This document shows, in pieces, positions 45,681 through 53,724 of a DNA stretch of 64,000 nt. Within the stretch, counting starts at the first letter, position 1. Each line of letters starts with the position of its first letter. The stretch is from contig URLC01000001.1 in assembly GCA_900548695.1 (NCBI GenBank), forward strand, positions 62,001 through 126,000, written 5' to 3'. This DNA comes from an uncultured Mycoplasmatota bacterium (GTDB lineage Bacteria > Bacillota_I > Bacilli_A > RF39 > UBA660). Made by a program: the position numbers and the translations under genes. The notes below the pieces were generated by a model that was not told the origin of the DNA, ran no database searches, and saw only the letters and a list, made by a program, of their open reading frames with translations.

Positions 45681-46890
45681 ATCTTCCATACCACCAAGCT
45701 CTTAGGCTTGATGGAAAACTAATATAGCTTCTTGGATTTACTGTACTTCTTTGGTAGGTTGCCCAAGTACAACCTCCTCCTTTATTCCAGTCACAAGTTG
45801 TTATTTCCATGTGCAAATGGGCTCCCGTAGAATTTCCGGTATTTCCCATTCTACCAATCATAGTGTTTGGTGTTACTACTTGTCCAACATTGACATTCCA
45901 TGATGATAAATGTGCATAAGTTGAATATAAATATCTACCATTAACAACATGTCTTATTTTTAAGACTAAGGCTCCCGCACTATCATAATACTTAGCAAAT
46001 ACAACACCATTGGCTATTGGATAGATAGGCATGGTCTTATTAGAATTAGAATAATCCATTCCTAAGTGTCCTCCATAACCACCCCAGTTTTGAGTTACAT
46101 ATCCATTTTCCATAGGGCGATAAAATCCAGATACAGATGGAGGTAAGACATTGCCTCCACCACCTCCTCCACCAGAGTGTTCTTGATCATAACGAACTTG
46201 ACAAGTGAAGATATTTTCATTTTCTCCACAACCAAGACTTTCATAATATTTTACGTTATCTTTTGCTGATTTAATTTGCTTTTCGATATCTGGCATGGCA
46301 TCTTTTAGAGACTTAGTATCAGCATTAATTCTTTCTTTTTGGTCTTCTAATTCTGCTTGCTTTGTTTTTTGTTCTGATTGTTTTTCTGTTAGTGTCTTTT
46401 GTTGTTGTTTGTTTTTTTCAATTAACTGATCTAACTCTTTCATTACTCTATCATTATATTCAGTTAGTTGTTCTACTACAGACATGCGATAAATCATATC
46501 TGTGATACTTGTTGCTCCAAAAGCATATTCTAAGTAAGCATTTTCTCCATTTGCTATTTGATAATACTCTAGTATTTTTTTGCTTTCTTCACTTTTTTCT
46601 TTTATTTCTTCGTTACTTTTCTTTATTTCTTCTTCTAAATTGCTAATTTCTGTTGCAATATTTTGTAACTCTGTTTCTATTTGAGAAATTTTTGCTTTTA
46701 TTTCAGCTACTTCTTTATCGTTTTTTGCTACCTTATTTTGTTTTTCTTGAAGTTCTGATGTGAATTTTTCTACTTCTGCTCTTAATTCTTTTAATGTTTG
46801 TCCTCCTGCATTTACATCTTCAGGTAGTATGATGTAAGATGCAATTAGTGATATTAAGATTAGAAGGATTATTACCTTTTTTCTCTTCAT
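45679..46890 (-). CDS. Secreted coiled-coil M23 peptidoglycan hydrolase (EnvC/PcsB-like partner of FtsEX)
   Basis: 403 residues. Signal peptide about 1-28 (KVIILLILISLIASYIIL, cleavage near VNAGG), long coiled coil 31-215 with a break at about 108-135 (the regulatory hinge region in EnvC/CwlO-type proteins), a Cys pair (221, 230), a poly-Gly linker (240-246), then a LytM/M23 domain with the zinc ligands His275, Asp279 and His360 and catalytic His327/His358. All ligands are present, so it should be an active endopeptidase. Cotranscribed with ftsE and ftsX, which in other Gram-positives hold and activate such a hydrolase at the septum or lateral wall. Confidence 0.92.
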   Translation of the reverse strand: MKRKKVIILLILISLIASYIILPEDVNAGGQTLKELRAEVEKFTSELQEKQNKVAKNDKEVAEIKAKISQIETELQNIATEISNLEEEIKKSNEEIKEKSEESKKILEYYQIANGENAYLEYAFGATSITDMIYRMSVVEQLTEYNDRVMKELDQLIEKNKQQQKTLTEKQSEQKTKQAELEDQKERINADTKSLKDAMPDIEKQIKSAKDNVKYYESLGCGENENIFTCQVRYDQEHSGGGGGGGNVLPPSVSGFYRPMENGYVTQNWGGYGGHLGMDYSNSNKTMPIYPIANGVVFAKYYDSAGALVLKIRHVVNGRYLYSTYAHLSSWNVNVGQVVTPNTMIGRMGNTGNSTGAHLHMEITTCDWNKGGGCTWATYQRSTVNPRSYISFPSSLRAWWYGR

Positions 46891-47801
46891 TATACTTTTA
46901 AGTACTTTCTTACGGCACTGGCACTACCAACCATACCGACTAAAATACCAATCACTATTACTATTCCAGCAGTAGAATAGATAAATGGTTCTGGTTTAAT
47001 TAATTGAATTAATTGTGAAAATAAGTAACCATCAAAATGTTTATAGAAAGCTAAATATCCATATGTAGTAAATATTACTGGTACAATTGATCCTAATAGA
47101 CCTAAAATCATACCTTCAATAATAAATGGTGTCTTAATAGTAAAGTTACTTGCCCCAACAAGGCGCATAATACTAATTTCACGACGTCTTGCTGAGATAG
47201 TTAGTTTAATTGTATTAATGATTAAAAATACCGTTACTACTACTAAAGCTATAACTACACCATAAGTCACTTTTTCGATAGATGAGAAGGCTGTAATCAT
47301 TTTATCTACCATTCCTTCTCCATATCTGACTGTATTAACTTTATCAATCTCTTTGATTCTTTCAGCGGTTTTAGAAATCTTTTCTACATTTTTAACTTTA
47401 ACTTGGAACGTATCCTTTAAAGGACTTTCTGAATCATCCCATTCATCTAATACTGTATCAAAAACTTCAGATTCTTCTTGCATTGCTTCTTTTACTTCAG
47501 ATTTCGATTCAAATTTTAAACTATTTTTATTTACATTTGGTATTTTTGTTATCTCTTTTTCAATTCTATCTACATCTTCTTCAGTAGCATCATTGTTTAA
47601 AAATATTACGATAGTTAAATCTTTTTCAATTTCTTTCGTAAAATTTTGAACATTAAATGATGCTATGATGGCAATTGCTACTATTATGAGTGTAATAGTA
47701 ATACATGAAATCGATGCTAGTGATAAACTAAAATTTCTTATTACACTTTTGAAAGCATCTCTAATGCTTCGTCCTAACATTCTAAATATTTTCATCCGCA
47801 T
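46890..47801 (-). CDS. ftsX: Cell division ABC transporter-like protein FtsX
   Basis: 303 residues, four membrane helices (about 22-45, 178-203, 227-250, 275-298) and a large extracytoplasmic loop (about 48-172) that engages the coiled-coil hydrolase. SARRREISIMRLVGASN before the second half is the MacB/FtsX signature. Overlaps ftsE by 20 bp and the hydrolase gene by 1 bp, so all three are translationally coupled. Confidence 0.95.
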   Translation of the reverse strand: MRMKIFRMLGRSIRDAFKSVIRNFSLSLASISCITITLIIVAIAIIASFNVQNFTKEIEKDLTIVIFLNNDATEEDVDRIEKEITKIPNVNKNSLKFESKSEVKEAMQEESEVFDTVLDEWDDSESPLKDTFQVKVKNVEKISKTAERIKEIDKVNTVRYGEGMVDKMITAFSSIEKVTYGVVIALVVVTVFLIINTIKLTISARRREISIMRLVGASNFTIKTPFIIEGMILGLLGSIVPVIFTTYGYLAFYKHFDGYLFSQLIQLIKPEPFIYSTAGIVIVIGILVGMVGSASAVRKYLKV

Positions 47802-48480
47802 ATGTTCCTTTCTGTTTGAAGTTTACCAAATGTCCATCTTTTAAAGTTATTACTTGCTTTTTCATTCTATTTACAATTTCTTTGTCATGTGTAGCCATAA
47901 TTATAGTAGTTCCTCTGGTTTTATTAATATTTTCTAAAACTTTCATTATTTCCATACTTCTTTCAGGATCTAAGTTTCCTGTTGGCTCGTCACACAATAA
48001 TAGTTTTGGATTATTTACAATAGCCCTAGCAATAGCAACACGTTGTTGTTCTCCACCTGATAATTGATCCGGATAATTGTGAACCTTGTTTTTTAGTCCT
48101 ACTTCCTCTAAGGCTTTTAAAACTTTCGTCCTAGTAACATCTTTACTTGCACCTATTACTTCCATAGCAAAAGCAACATTTTCATATACTGTTAATTTAG
48201 GTAATAAACGGTAGTCTTGAAAAACAATACCTAATTTACGGCGAAGTTTATATACTTTTGTATTTCTTAATTTAGCAACATCTAACCCTCCAACAATAAT
48301 TTGTCCTCGAGTAGGTTTTTCTTCACGATAAAGCATTTTGATTAGTGTACTTTTTCCACTTCCTGATCCACCGATTACGAAAGTAAATGAGCCTTTTTCG
48401 ATAGCTAGGTTTAAATCATAAATAGCGGTAACACCATTTTTGTATTTTTTTTCTACGTTTTTGATTCTAATTAAGTCCAT
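47782..48480 (-). CDS. ftsE: Cell division ATP-binding protein FtsE
   Basis: 232-residue ABC ATPase that powers conformational signalling through FtsX to the murein hydrolase. Walker A GGSGSGKSTLIKML, Q-loop VFQDYRLLP, signature LSGGEQQRVAIARAI, Walker B LLLCDEPTGNLD and switch His in ATHD are all intact. Promoter with extended -10 lies just upstream. Confidence 0.97.
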   Translation of the reverse strand: MDLIRIKNVEKKYKNGVTAIYDLNLAIEKGSFTFVIGGSGSGKSTLIKMLYREEKPTRGQIIVGGLDVAKLRNTKVYKLRRKLGIVFQDYRLLPKLTVYENVAFAMEVIGASKDVTRTKVLKALEEVGLKNKVHNYPDQLSGGEQQRVAIARAIVNNPKLLLCDEPTGNLDPERSMEIMKVLENINKTRGTTIIMATHDKEIVNRMKKQVITLKDGHLVNFKQKGTYADENI

Positions 48481-48504
48481 ATTTACTTCCTCCTAGTATA
48501 TTTT

Positions 48505-48513
48505 ATTATATCA
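48505..48513 (-). promoter_or_regulatory. Extended -10 promoter of ftsE, with a 0A-box-like heptamer beside it
   Basis: TGATATAAT on the minus strand (-10 at 48510-48505). TGTCGAA at 48525-48519 (a perfect 0A heptamer) lies between the -10 and the poor -35 region. Confidence 0.5.
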
Positions 48514-48529
48514 CATATTTCGACATAAC

Positions 48530-48556
48530 AAAAGGGAAGATTTTGGAATTCTTCCC
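48530..48556 (-). terminator. Terminator of the prfB-yitT-yitT operon
   Basis: GGGAAGA, nine-base loop, TCTTCCC then TTTTGTT on the minus strand. Confidence 0.7.
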
Positions 48557-48566
48557 TCATTGTACA

Positions 48567-49436
48567 TTACTTTCCGCCTTGCACTTCATAGGCATCTTCT
48601 ACGACAAAAAAGACTTTTGGATCAATTAATTTAATTCCTTCAGTTAAGCGATAATATTCTCTAGTAGGTATTACAGAAAGTAAAACTCGCCTTCTTTTTT
48701 CTAAGAAAGCTCCTTTTACATCAAAGATGGTAACACTATGTTTTAAAGTTTCTAAAATATAGTTTTTTATTTCCTGTTCTTTGGTAGTTATGATATAGAA
48801 AGCTTTATTTCTTGAAACTCCTAATAGGACTTTATCAATCATAATATTATTAATAAATAATAAAATACTTGCATACATAACCATTGTCCATCCTAGAAAA
48901 TAACCACCTATTAAAATGATGATACCATTGATAATAAAACTCGATTTCGCTATTGGAATTTTTTTATATTTATATAAAATTTGGCTAATAATAGGTAAGC
49001 CACCATTACTAAATCCTGTTTTATAAATAAATCCATTGGCTAATCCGCCTAATACTCCAGCAAAAATAATAATTAAAAATTTATCACTATAGTCTAGTGA
49101 AATGTTAGTTGTAATTAGTGAGGTTAATTTCACAAATAGTGGATATATAAAAGTTGCTAATATGGCTCCAGCTGTTTTTTCTTTTCCAAGATACATATAG
49201 CTTACTATTAAGCAGGAAAGTGATACTAAAAAAATAATCAGTGAAGTATCTATTCCATATATATGATTTGTTAAAGTAGCAATTCCTCCTACACCACCTG
49301 TTACTAAGTTGGTTGGTAAAATTAATAAATTATATACAAAAGATCCCACTAATAATGCTACTAATAGTGTGATTATTCTGCGAAATAAATCTTTCTTTTG
49401 TAGTCTCGCTATTATATTTTCAATTTTAATATCCAT
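48567..49436 (-). CDS. YitT family membrane protein (paralogue 2)
   Basis: 289 residues: about five to six N-terminal membrane helices (DUF161/YitT, from residue 20 to 180) and a cytosolic C-terminal DUF2179 domain (SVTIFDVKGAFLEKRRRVLL, VIPTREYYRLTEGIKLIDPK). Function of the family is not established; transport is suspected. Its start overlaps the stop of the preceding paralogue by one base (TAATG), and the C-termini are strongly similar, pointing to tandem duplication. Confidence 0.9.
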   Translation of the reverse strand: MDIKIENIIARLQKKDLFRRIITLLVALLVGSFVYNLLILPTNLVTGGVGGIATLTNHIYGIDTSLIIFLVSLSCLIVSYMYLGKEKTAGAILATFIYPLFVKLTSLITTNISLDYSDKFLIIIFAGVLGGLANGFIYKTGFSNGGLPIISQILYKYKKIPIAKSSFIINGIIILIGGYFLGWTMVMYASILLFINNIMIDKVLLGVSRNKAFYIITTKEQEIKNYILETLKHSVTIFDVKGAFLEKRRRVLLSVIPTREYYRLTEGIKLIDPKVFFVVEDAYEVQGGK

Positions 49437-50317
49437 TATTCACCTCCAAACACTTCATAAGCATCCGTTACAACAAAGAACGCATTAGGGTCTATTTCAT
49501 GAATACCTTCTTTTAGACGATAATAGTCTTTCGTTGGTAAAACGCACATTAAAACTCGTTGATGCTCTTTTGCGTAACCACCTTTAGCATTAAATACTGT
49601 TACACCATGATTTAGATATTTTAAAATATATTCCTTAATCGTCTTTTCTTCTGATGTAACTATATAAAAAGCCTTACTATCAGATACGCCTAAAATAACT
49701 CTGTCAGATATATAACTAATAATATAAAGTAATACTATAGAATACATAAATCTTGTTGGACCAAAAACAAAGGCTGTTAATAGTACTACAAATCCATCGG
49801 TATAAAGCATGCTTTTTCCTATCCCAATTTTAAAATACTTGGAAATAATTTGATTTAATGTATCAGTTCCACCGGTTGAAAAACCAGCTTTAGAAAGCAT
49901 TCCAAAACCAATACCATATACTACTGCTCCAAATACAGCCAATAACAGTAATTGATCTGTTTCAATATCAATCCAGATGCCTATATTAGCAGTAATAGAA
50001 ACAAAAAACGGATATAGAATTGCTCCTAAGACAATTGATTTTGTAGACTCTTTTCCTAATAAAAAATAGCTTGCTGCCAATAGAATGATAGAGCCAATTA
50101 AAATTACTAATGAATTATTTATTCCAAATAAGGAATTTAAAATAATTGCGAGTCCACTAACTCCACCTGATACTAGTTCATTCGGAACTAAAAATAAGTT
50201 GTATGATAACGCCATTAAAAAGCAACCTATGATAAATTGAATATAACGTTTGATGCTGGTTTTGGAATTAATTTGCTCTAAAATTTTTAGATTTTTATTT
50301 TTAGAAAATAAATTCAT
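49436..50317 (-). CDS. YitT family membrane protein (paralogue 1)
   Basis: 293 residues, same architecture as the next gene: hydrophobic N-terminal two thirds with RYIQFIIGCFLMALSYNLFL and GFSTGGTDTLNQIISKYF, and a DUF2179 end with VTVFNAKGGYAKEHQRVLM. Start at ATG 50317 behind AGGGTGAG; a GTG three codons earlier is possible. 15 bp after prfB. Confidence 0.9.
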   Translation of the reverse strand: MNLFSKNKNLKILEQINSKTSIKRYIQFIIGCFLMALSYNLFLVPNELVSGGVSGLAIILNSLFGINNSLVILIGSIILLAASYFLLGKESTKSIVLGAILYPFFVSITANIGIWIDIETDQLLLLAVFGAVVYGIGFGMLSKAGFSTGGTDTLNQIISKYFKIGIGKSMLYTDGFVVLLTAFVFGPTRFMYSIVLLYIISYISDRVILGVSDSKAFYIVTSEEKTIKEYILKYLNHGVTVFNAKGGYAKEHQRVLMCVLPTKDYYRLKEGIHEIDPNAFFVVTDAYEVFGGE

Positions 50318-50332
50318 GCTTCTCACCCTTTA

Positions 50333-51428
50333 TTATCTATTCTTTAAATTTGCTTCTATAAATATATCAATATCTCCATCTAATACTTTGGTGACATTAC
50401 TTGTTTCCGTATTTGTACGATGATCTTTGACCATAGAATATGGATGAAGTACATAACTTCTAATTTGGGACCCAAAATTAATATTTGCTTGATTTCCCTT
50501 TATTTCATTTAATTCTTGTGCTTGTTCTTCCAGTTTTTTTATTAGCAATTTATTTTTTAAAACTTTTAAGGCTTGCTCCTTATTTTGAATTTGACTGCGT
50601 TCATTTTGACAAGTTACTACAATCTTAGTTGGTAAATGGGTAACTCTTACGGCTGAGTCCGTGGTGTTAACTCCTTGTCCTCCTGCTCCAGTTGAGCGGT
50701 ATACATCAATTTTTAAGTCTTTTTCATCTATCTCAATATCAGAATCCTGTTCTATTTCTGGAGTTATTTCTACAGAGGCAAAAGAGGTATGACGACGATT
50801 ATTAGAATCAAAAGGAGAAAGTCTTACTAATCTATGAATTCCTTTTTCATTTTTTAAATAGCCATAAGCATTGTGACCAATTACTCTAATAGAAACATTT
50901 TTTATACCAGCTTCTTCTCCATCTTGATAATCTAAGACTTCTATTTTATATTTTTTCTTTTCGCACCATCTAGTATACATGCGATAAAGCATTAAAGCCC
51001 AATCACAAGATTCTGTTCCTCCTGCTCCAGGATGAATTTCTAAAATACAGTTATTTTTATCATAAGGACCACTTAATAACAATAAAATGTTTAATCTTTC
51101 AGCATCTTTATTTATTTCTTTCGTATCTGTTTCTAATAATTTTATACTTTCTACATCCTCTTCCACTTCTAATAACTCTATTAATTCCATATTATCATTA
51201 ATTCTTTTTAGTAAACCTTCCATATCATCGATAACAGCTTTTTCTTCATTTAATTCTTTAATTATTTTTTCTGCTGTTATACGATCACTCCAAAAATTCA
51301 TATCTTTTGTTTTTTCTTCTAGTTTATGAACATAAAGCTTTTTAGAATCGATGTCAAAGTGACCTCCATAAATCTTCTAATAAATTTTTATTTTTTTGTA
51401 AATCATCTTTAATTTCTCTTAATTCCAT
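50333..51428 (-). CDS. prfB: Peptide chain release factor 2, with programmed +1 frameshift
   Basis: Terminates translation at UGA and UAA; 364 residues after frameshifting. The first 24 codons (MELREIKDDLQKNKNLLEDL...) run from 51428 to CTT at 51359-51357, followed by in-frame TGA at 51356-51354. GGAGG (51367-51363) lies three bases upstream of CTTTGAC, the canonical RF2 autoregulatory site: slow termination at UGA when RF2 is low promotes a +1 shift. The second frame continues with DIDSKKLYVHKLEEKTKDMN. The catalytic GGQ (GAGGQGVNT) and the anticodon-like SPF (LSPFDSNN) are present. Cotranscribed with the YitT pair. Confidence 0.96.
51353..51367 (-). promoter_or_regulatory. RF2 programmed frameshift site
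   Basis: GGAGG-TCA-CTT-TGA-C on the minus strand: internal Shine-Dalgarno, 3-nt spacer, slippery CUU, stop UGA and following C, exactly the conserved arrangement. Confidence 0.95.
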
Positions 51429-51465
51429 ATTACTCTCCTTCTTATTTTGTTCTTTTTCATAAAAA

Positions 51466-51583
51466 CTATGCTAATTCACTGTTAAGGTAACACATTTTAG
51501 CTTTTTTCTCAATTATTTTTTTATTTTATGTATATATTTTTGTAATTAGCATATAGTATTAGTGAGGAAGGTTCACTGTTAAG
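51466..51583. repeat. Inverted and direct repeats between prfB and the candidate RNA
   Basis: ATGCTAATT (51468-51476) is inverted as AATTAGCAT (51544-51552); TTCACTGTTAAG occurs identically at 51475-51486 and 51572-51583. The core ACTGTTAAG differs at one position from ACAGTTAAG, the AgrA site known from staphylococci. Confidence 0.5.
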
Positions 51584-51634
51584 TGTGAAGATCCTCTGTA
51601 AATAGATATAGGAGCTCAAATGGGCTCCTTTTTT
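51562..51634 (+). ncRNA. Candidate small structured RNA
   Basis: Plus-strand stretch with no ORF. GAGGA (51564-51568) pairs with TCCTC (51592-51596) enclosing TTCAC/GTGAA (51572-51576 with 51585-51589), then a strong terminator ends it at 51634. A TATAGT/TAGTAT -10 lies at 51552-51559 but no good -35. About 70 nt. No known family recognised. Confidence 0.35.
51610..51634 (+). terminator. Strong intrinsic terminator of the candidate RNA
   Basis: AGGAGCTC-AAAT-GGGCTCCT (one T-G wobble) followed by TTTTT. No plus-strand gene precedes it except the candidate RNA. Confidence 0.8.
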
Positions 51635-51713
51635 GAAAGGACATCGTATTAGTATTATGATGTCTTTTTATATTGAATTTTAATATTATAGTTTTTCTAT
51701 ATATTTTGGTTTT

Positions 51714-52208
51714 TTACTTTTTCTTTTTTTTATATTCATCTCTTATTTTCATCCAAAGTTTTCCTAAATTATTTTGTCCACTTCTATTTGCTCCCCATCC
51801 CCAAAAGTTGTCTTTTGGGGAATCTTCCACTATTAGGTAATCTTTTGTTTCTAGTAATTTCTTCAATACATAGGGATTCTGTTCTAATTTACATCTTAAT
51901 ATTTCTTCCATTACTCTTAATGACTTTTTTTTCCAATTTTTATCTTGTTTATCTTTGTTATAAAAGCTTATTTTTTGCGCTTCATGGGCTGAATGACTAT
52001 TTTTAATTTTTTCGACAATTTCTGGAGATGACTCTATAAAATGAGCTGCTTGGTAAGCTTCTTCGGCAGTTGAGTACAAATAGCCATTATATTCAACTTT
52101 AAAGGAACTAAAATTATCTAATGGATAAAATTCTCGTGGGTAAAACCCTATAACTTCTTCCATTTTTTCTGTTAACCATAAGTCCCTGTATTGTTCCAAT
52201 CTAATCAT
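51714..52208 (-). CDS. NADAR family protein (YbiA-like)
   Basis: 164 residues. The NADAR fold is recognised from FYPLDNFSSFKVEYNGYLYS, STAEEAYQAAHF, the DNFWGWGANRSGQNNLGKLW core and terminal LWMKIRDEY, with the conserved catalytic Glu/Trp/Asp/Gly positions. Family members hydrolyse N-glycosidic bonds of riboflavin intermediates (YbiA) or remove ADP-ribose from guanine in DNA, and some serve as antitoxins. The adjacent upstream gene is an HTH-WYL regulator in the same orientation 58 bp away; no DarT-type ADP-ribosyltransferase is visible. SD AGAAGG. Confidence 0.87.
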   Translation of the reverse strand: MIRLEQYRDLWLTEKMEEVIGFYPREFYPLDNFSSFKVEYNGYLYSTAEEAYQAAHFIESSPEIVEKIKNSHSAHEAQKISFYNKDKQDKNWKKKSLRVMEEILRCKLEQNPYVLKKLLETKDYLIVEDSPKDNFWGWGANRSGQNNLGKLWMKIRDEYKKKKK

Positions 52209-52266
52209 ATATTTACCTTCTTTCTATAGTAAATATACTGTTTAAAGAGGAACTATTATTGTCACA

Positions 52267-52743
52267 TTAAAATTTTTCTTCTAATATTTCTAATTTTGTT
52301 ATTCTATTTAAATAAAAGTGTCTTATTTCTTGTTTACTTTCACAAAATGCAGCTACTCCCCATTTTCCTTCCAAAATCATTAAATTATATGGTCTAATTT
52401 TTCTATATGTTATTTTATTATGTTCTTTTGAATAGTATTCTATATAGCACTTCGTCTTTGATTTAATAGCCTTACTTAAAATATTGAAAAATTCTTTATT
52501 ATTCAATGTGATATTTTTCGGCTTAATATATTTTTCAGGTAATTTTATTTCTTGGTTTAGATAGTATCCACCATATGGTCCTCTTATTGTTTCAATAAAG
52601 ATACCTGCTAATTCTAGCTCACTTTTGTATTGCCTTATCATTCTTGGAGTAACTTCTAATTTTTCAGATAATTCTTTAATACTATATTTTTTTCCATTTT
52701 GAAGATATTCCAGCATTAATAAAACATTAGAAAGTTTAGACAT
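52267..52743 (-). CDS. HTH-WYL transcriptional regulator
   Basis: 158 residues. N-terminal winged helix (about 5-60; SIKELSEKLEVTPRMIRQYK) and a C-terminal WYL domain (about 85-155) with KITYRKIRPYNLMILEGKWG and RHFYLNRITKLEIL. The eponymous Trp-Tyr-Leu reads Trp-Gly-Val here, while the Arg pair that binds ligand in other members is kept. WYL domains sense nucleotides or nucleic acid. Shorter than most (no WCX extension). Likely regulates itself and the NADAR gene downstream. Confidence 0.85.
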   Translation of the reverse strand: MSKLSNVLLMLEYLQNGKKYSIKELSEKLEVTPRMIRQYKSELELAGIFIETIRGPYGGYYLNQEIKLPEKYIKPKNITLNNKEFFNILSKAIKSKTKCYIEYYSKEHNKITYRKIRPYNLMILEGKWGVAAFCESKQEIRHFYLNRITKLEILEEKF

Positions 52744-53060
52744 AATATCACCAACTATATTATACTTTAATTAACAAGAAAAAGATATGTAGCAGATATT
52801 AAAATTATATTTTAATCGTATCTATTCTTATTGTTTTTCTACTATTTATAATAATTATTATCTACCACATTTCTTATATTTCTTTTCTGAATCAACTAGA
52901 AAAATGAGAAATTCTATTTTTTGTGAACTTTTCTTCCTATTTTCATAGATGTTTAATAATCTTTAATTAGTGCCATGTAAAGGAATTCATAGGTTTCTTT
53001 AAATTCTTAATTACTTTTCCAATTCATTAAACTAAACTTGTATCTAAATCTATCTCTAAT
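52744..53060. other. 317-bp AT-rich gap, no convincing gene
   Basis: Between the WYL regulator and the GNAT gene. A minus-strand string of protein-like codons (EFKETYEFLYMALIKDY) is interrupted by stops; it may be a gene relic but is too short to judge. No hairpin or RNA gene seen. Confidence 0.4.
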
Positions 53061-53555
53061 TTAAAATAAATTAAATAAATAATAGTTTTCTTTATATTCA
53101 TCTCTAAATAATCCACTTTTAATATATTTTCCACCTATATGTTTATAAAAATCATTTGACTTATTTCCATCTAAACATCCAATAACTAACTTTTCAATTT
53201 TATTTTTCTTTATCATATCTACCGCAAAATTATATAATTTTTTTCCATATCCCTTACCTTGATATTCTTTTAAAATATATAATGAATGTATCTCAGCGGC
53301 ATCTTCATATTTATCTGAATCCAATTCAAAATAAATCCAACCAGCTATTCTATTATTAATTTCCAAAATATAATAATTAGGCTGATCAACAATATGTTTT
53401 TTTATTTTTTCAGCAGAGTCATTTTCATAATTAAATAAATTATTTAAAAATTCTTCGTTGACAATACCTTTATATGTGTCGTTCCAAACTGTTGCTATTG
53501 CATGAGCTAACTCTTGAGCATCTTCTTTTTTTCTTTTTCTAATTATTGCTTCCAT
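53061..53555 (-). CDS. GNAT family N-acetyltransferase
   Basis: 164-residue acetyl-CoA-dependent acyltransferase. Motif A is clear, with strand LYILKEY and the pyrophosphate loop QGKGYGKKLYNFAVD; motif B near LVIGCLDGNKSNDFYKHIGG. The N-terminal region (WNDTYKGIVNEEFL) resembles the Bacillus YkwB/YuaI-type small acetyltransferases. Substrate unknown; single gene with TAGGTGG ribosome binding site. Confidence 0.9.
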   Translation of the reverse strand: MEAIIRKRKKEDAQELAHAIATVWNDTYKGIVNEEFLNNLFNYENDSAEKIKKHIVDQPNYYILEINNRIAGWIYFELDSDKYEDAAEIHSLYILKEYQGKGYGKKLYNFAVDMIKKNKIEKLVIGCLDGNKSNDFYKHIGGKYIKSGLFRDEYKENYYLFNLF

Positions 53556-53594
53556 ATTACCACCTAATGTTTATTATATACTAAATAAATATAA

Positions 53595-53633
53595 AAAGAT
53601 ATATCTGGAGTTTTAGCAACCAAATATATCTTT
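53595..53633 (-). terminator. Distal terminator of secA
   Basis: AAAGATATAT...ATATATCTTT with inner TGG/CCA pairs and a T run (TTTTTATATTT) on the minus strand, about 90 bp beyond the secA stop. Confidence 0.65.
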
Positions 53634-53724
53634 CAATAATTTAAATTGTATCTAATTTGTATCTAAAGGTAGAATTGTGCTTATTTTAGTTTTACTAAAA
53701 TCTTACAATCTCTTATAAATCATA

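Noticed and set aside
51301..51428. Frameshift in prfB as a sign of pseudogenisation
   Set aside because: The break has the exact RF2 programmed-frameshift arrangement, and the rest of the gene is intact.
52744..53060. Relic of a coding gene on the minus strand
   Set aside because: One short protein-like run between stops; too little to support a pseudogene.
53030..53665. TTGTATCTAAA words on both sides of the GNAT gene as attachment-site repeats
   Set aside because: Only about 11 bp match, no integrase is nearby and the gene looks like its surroundings in composition.
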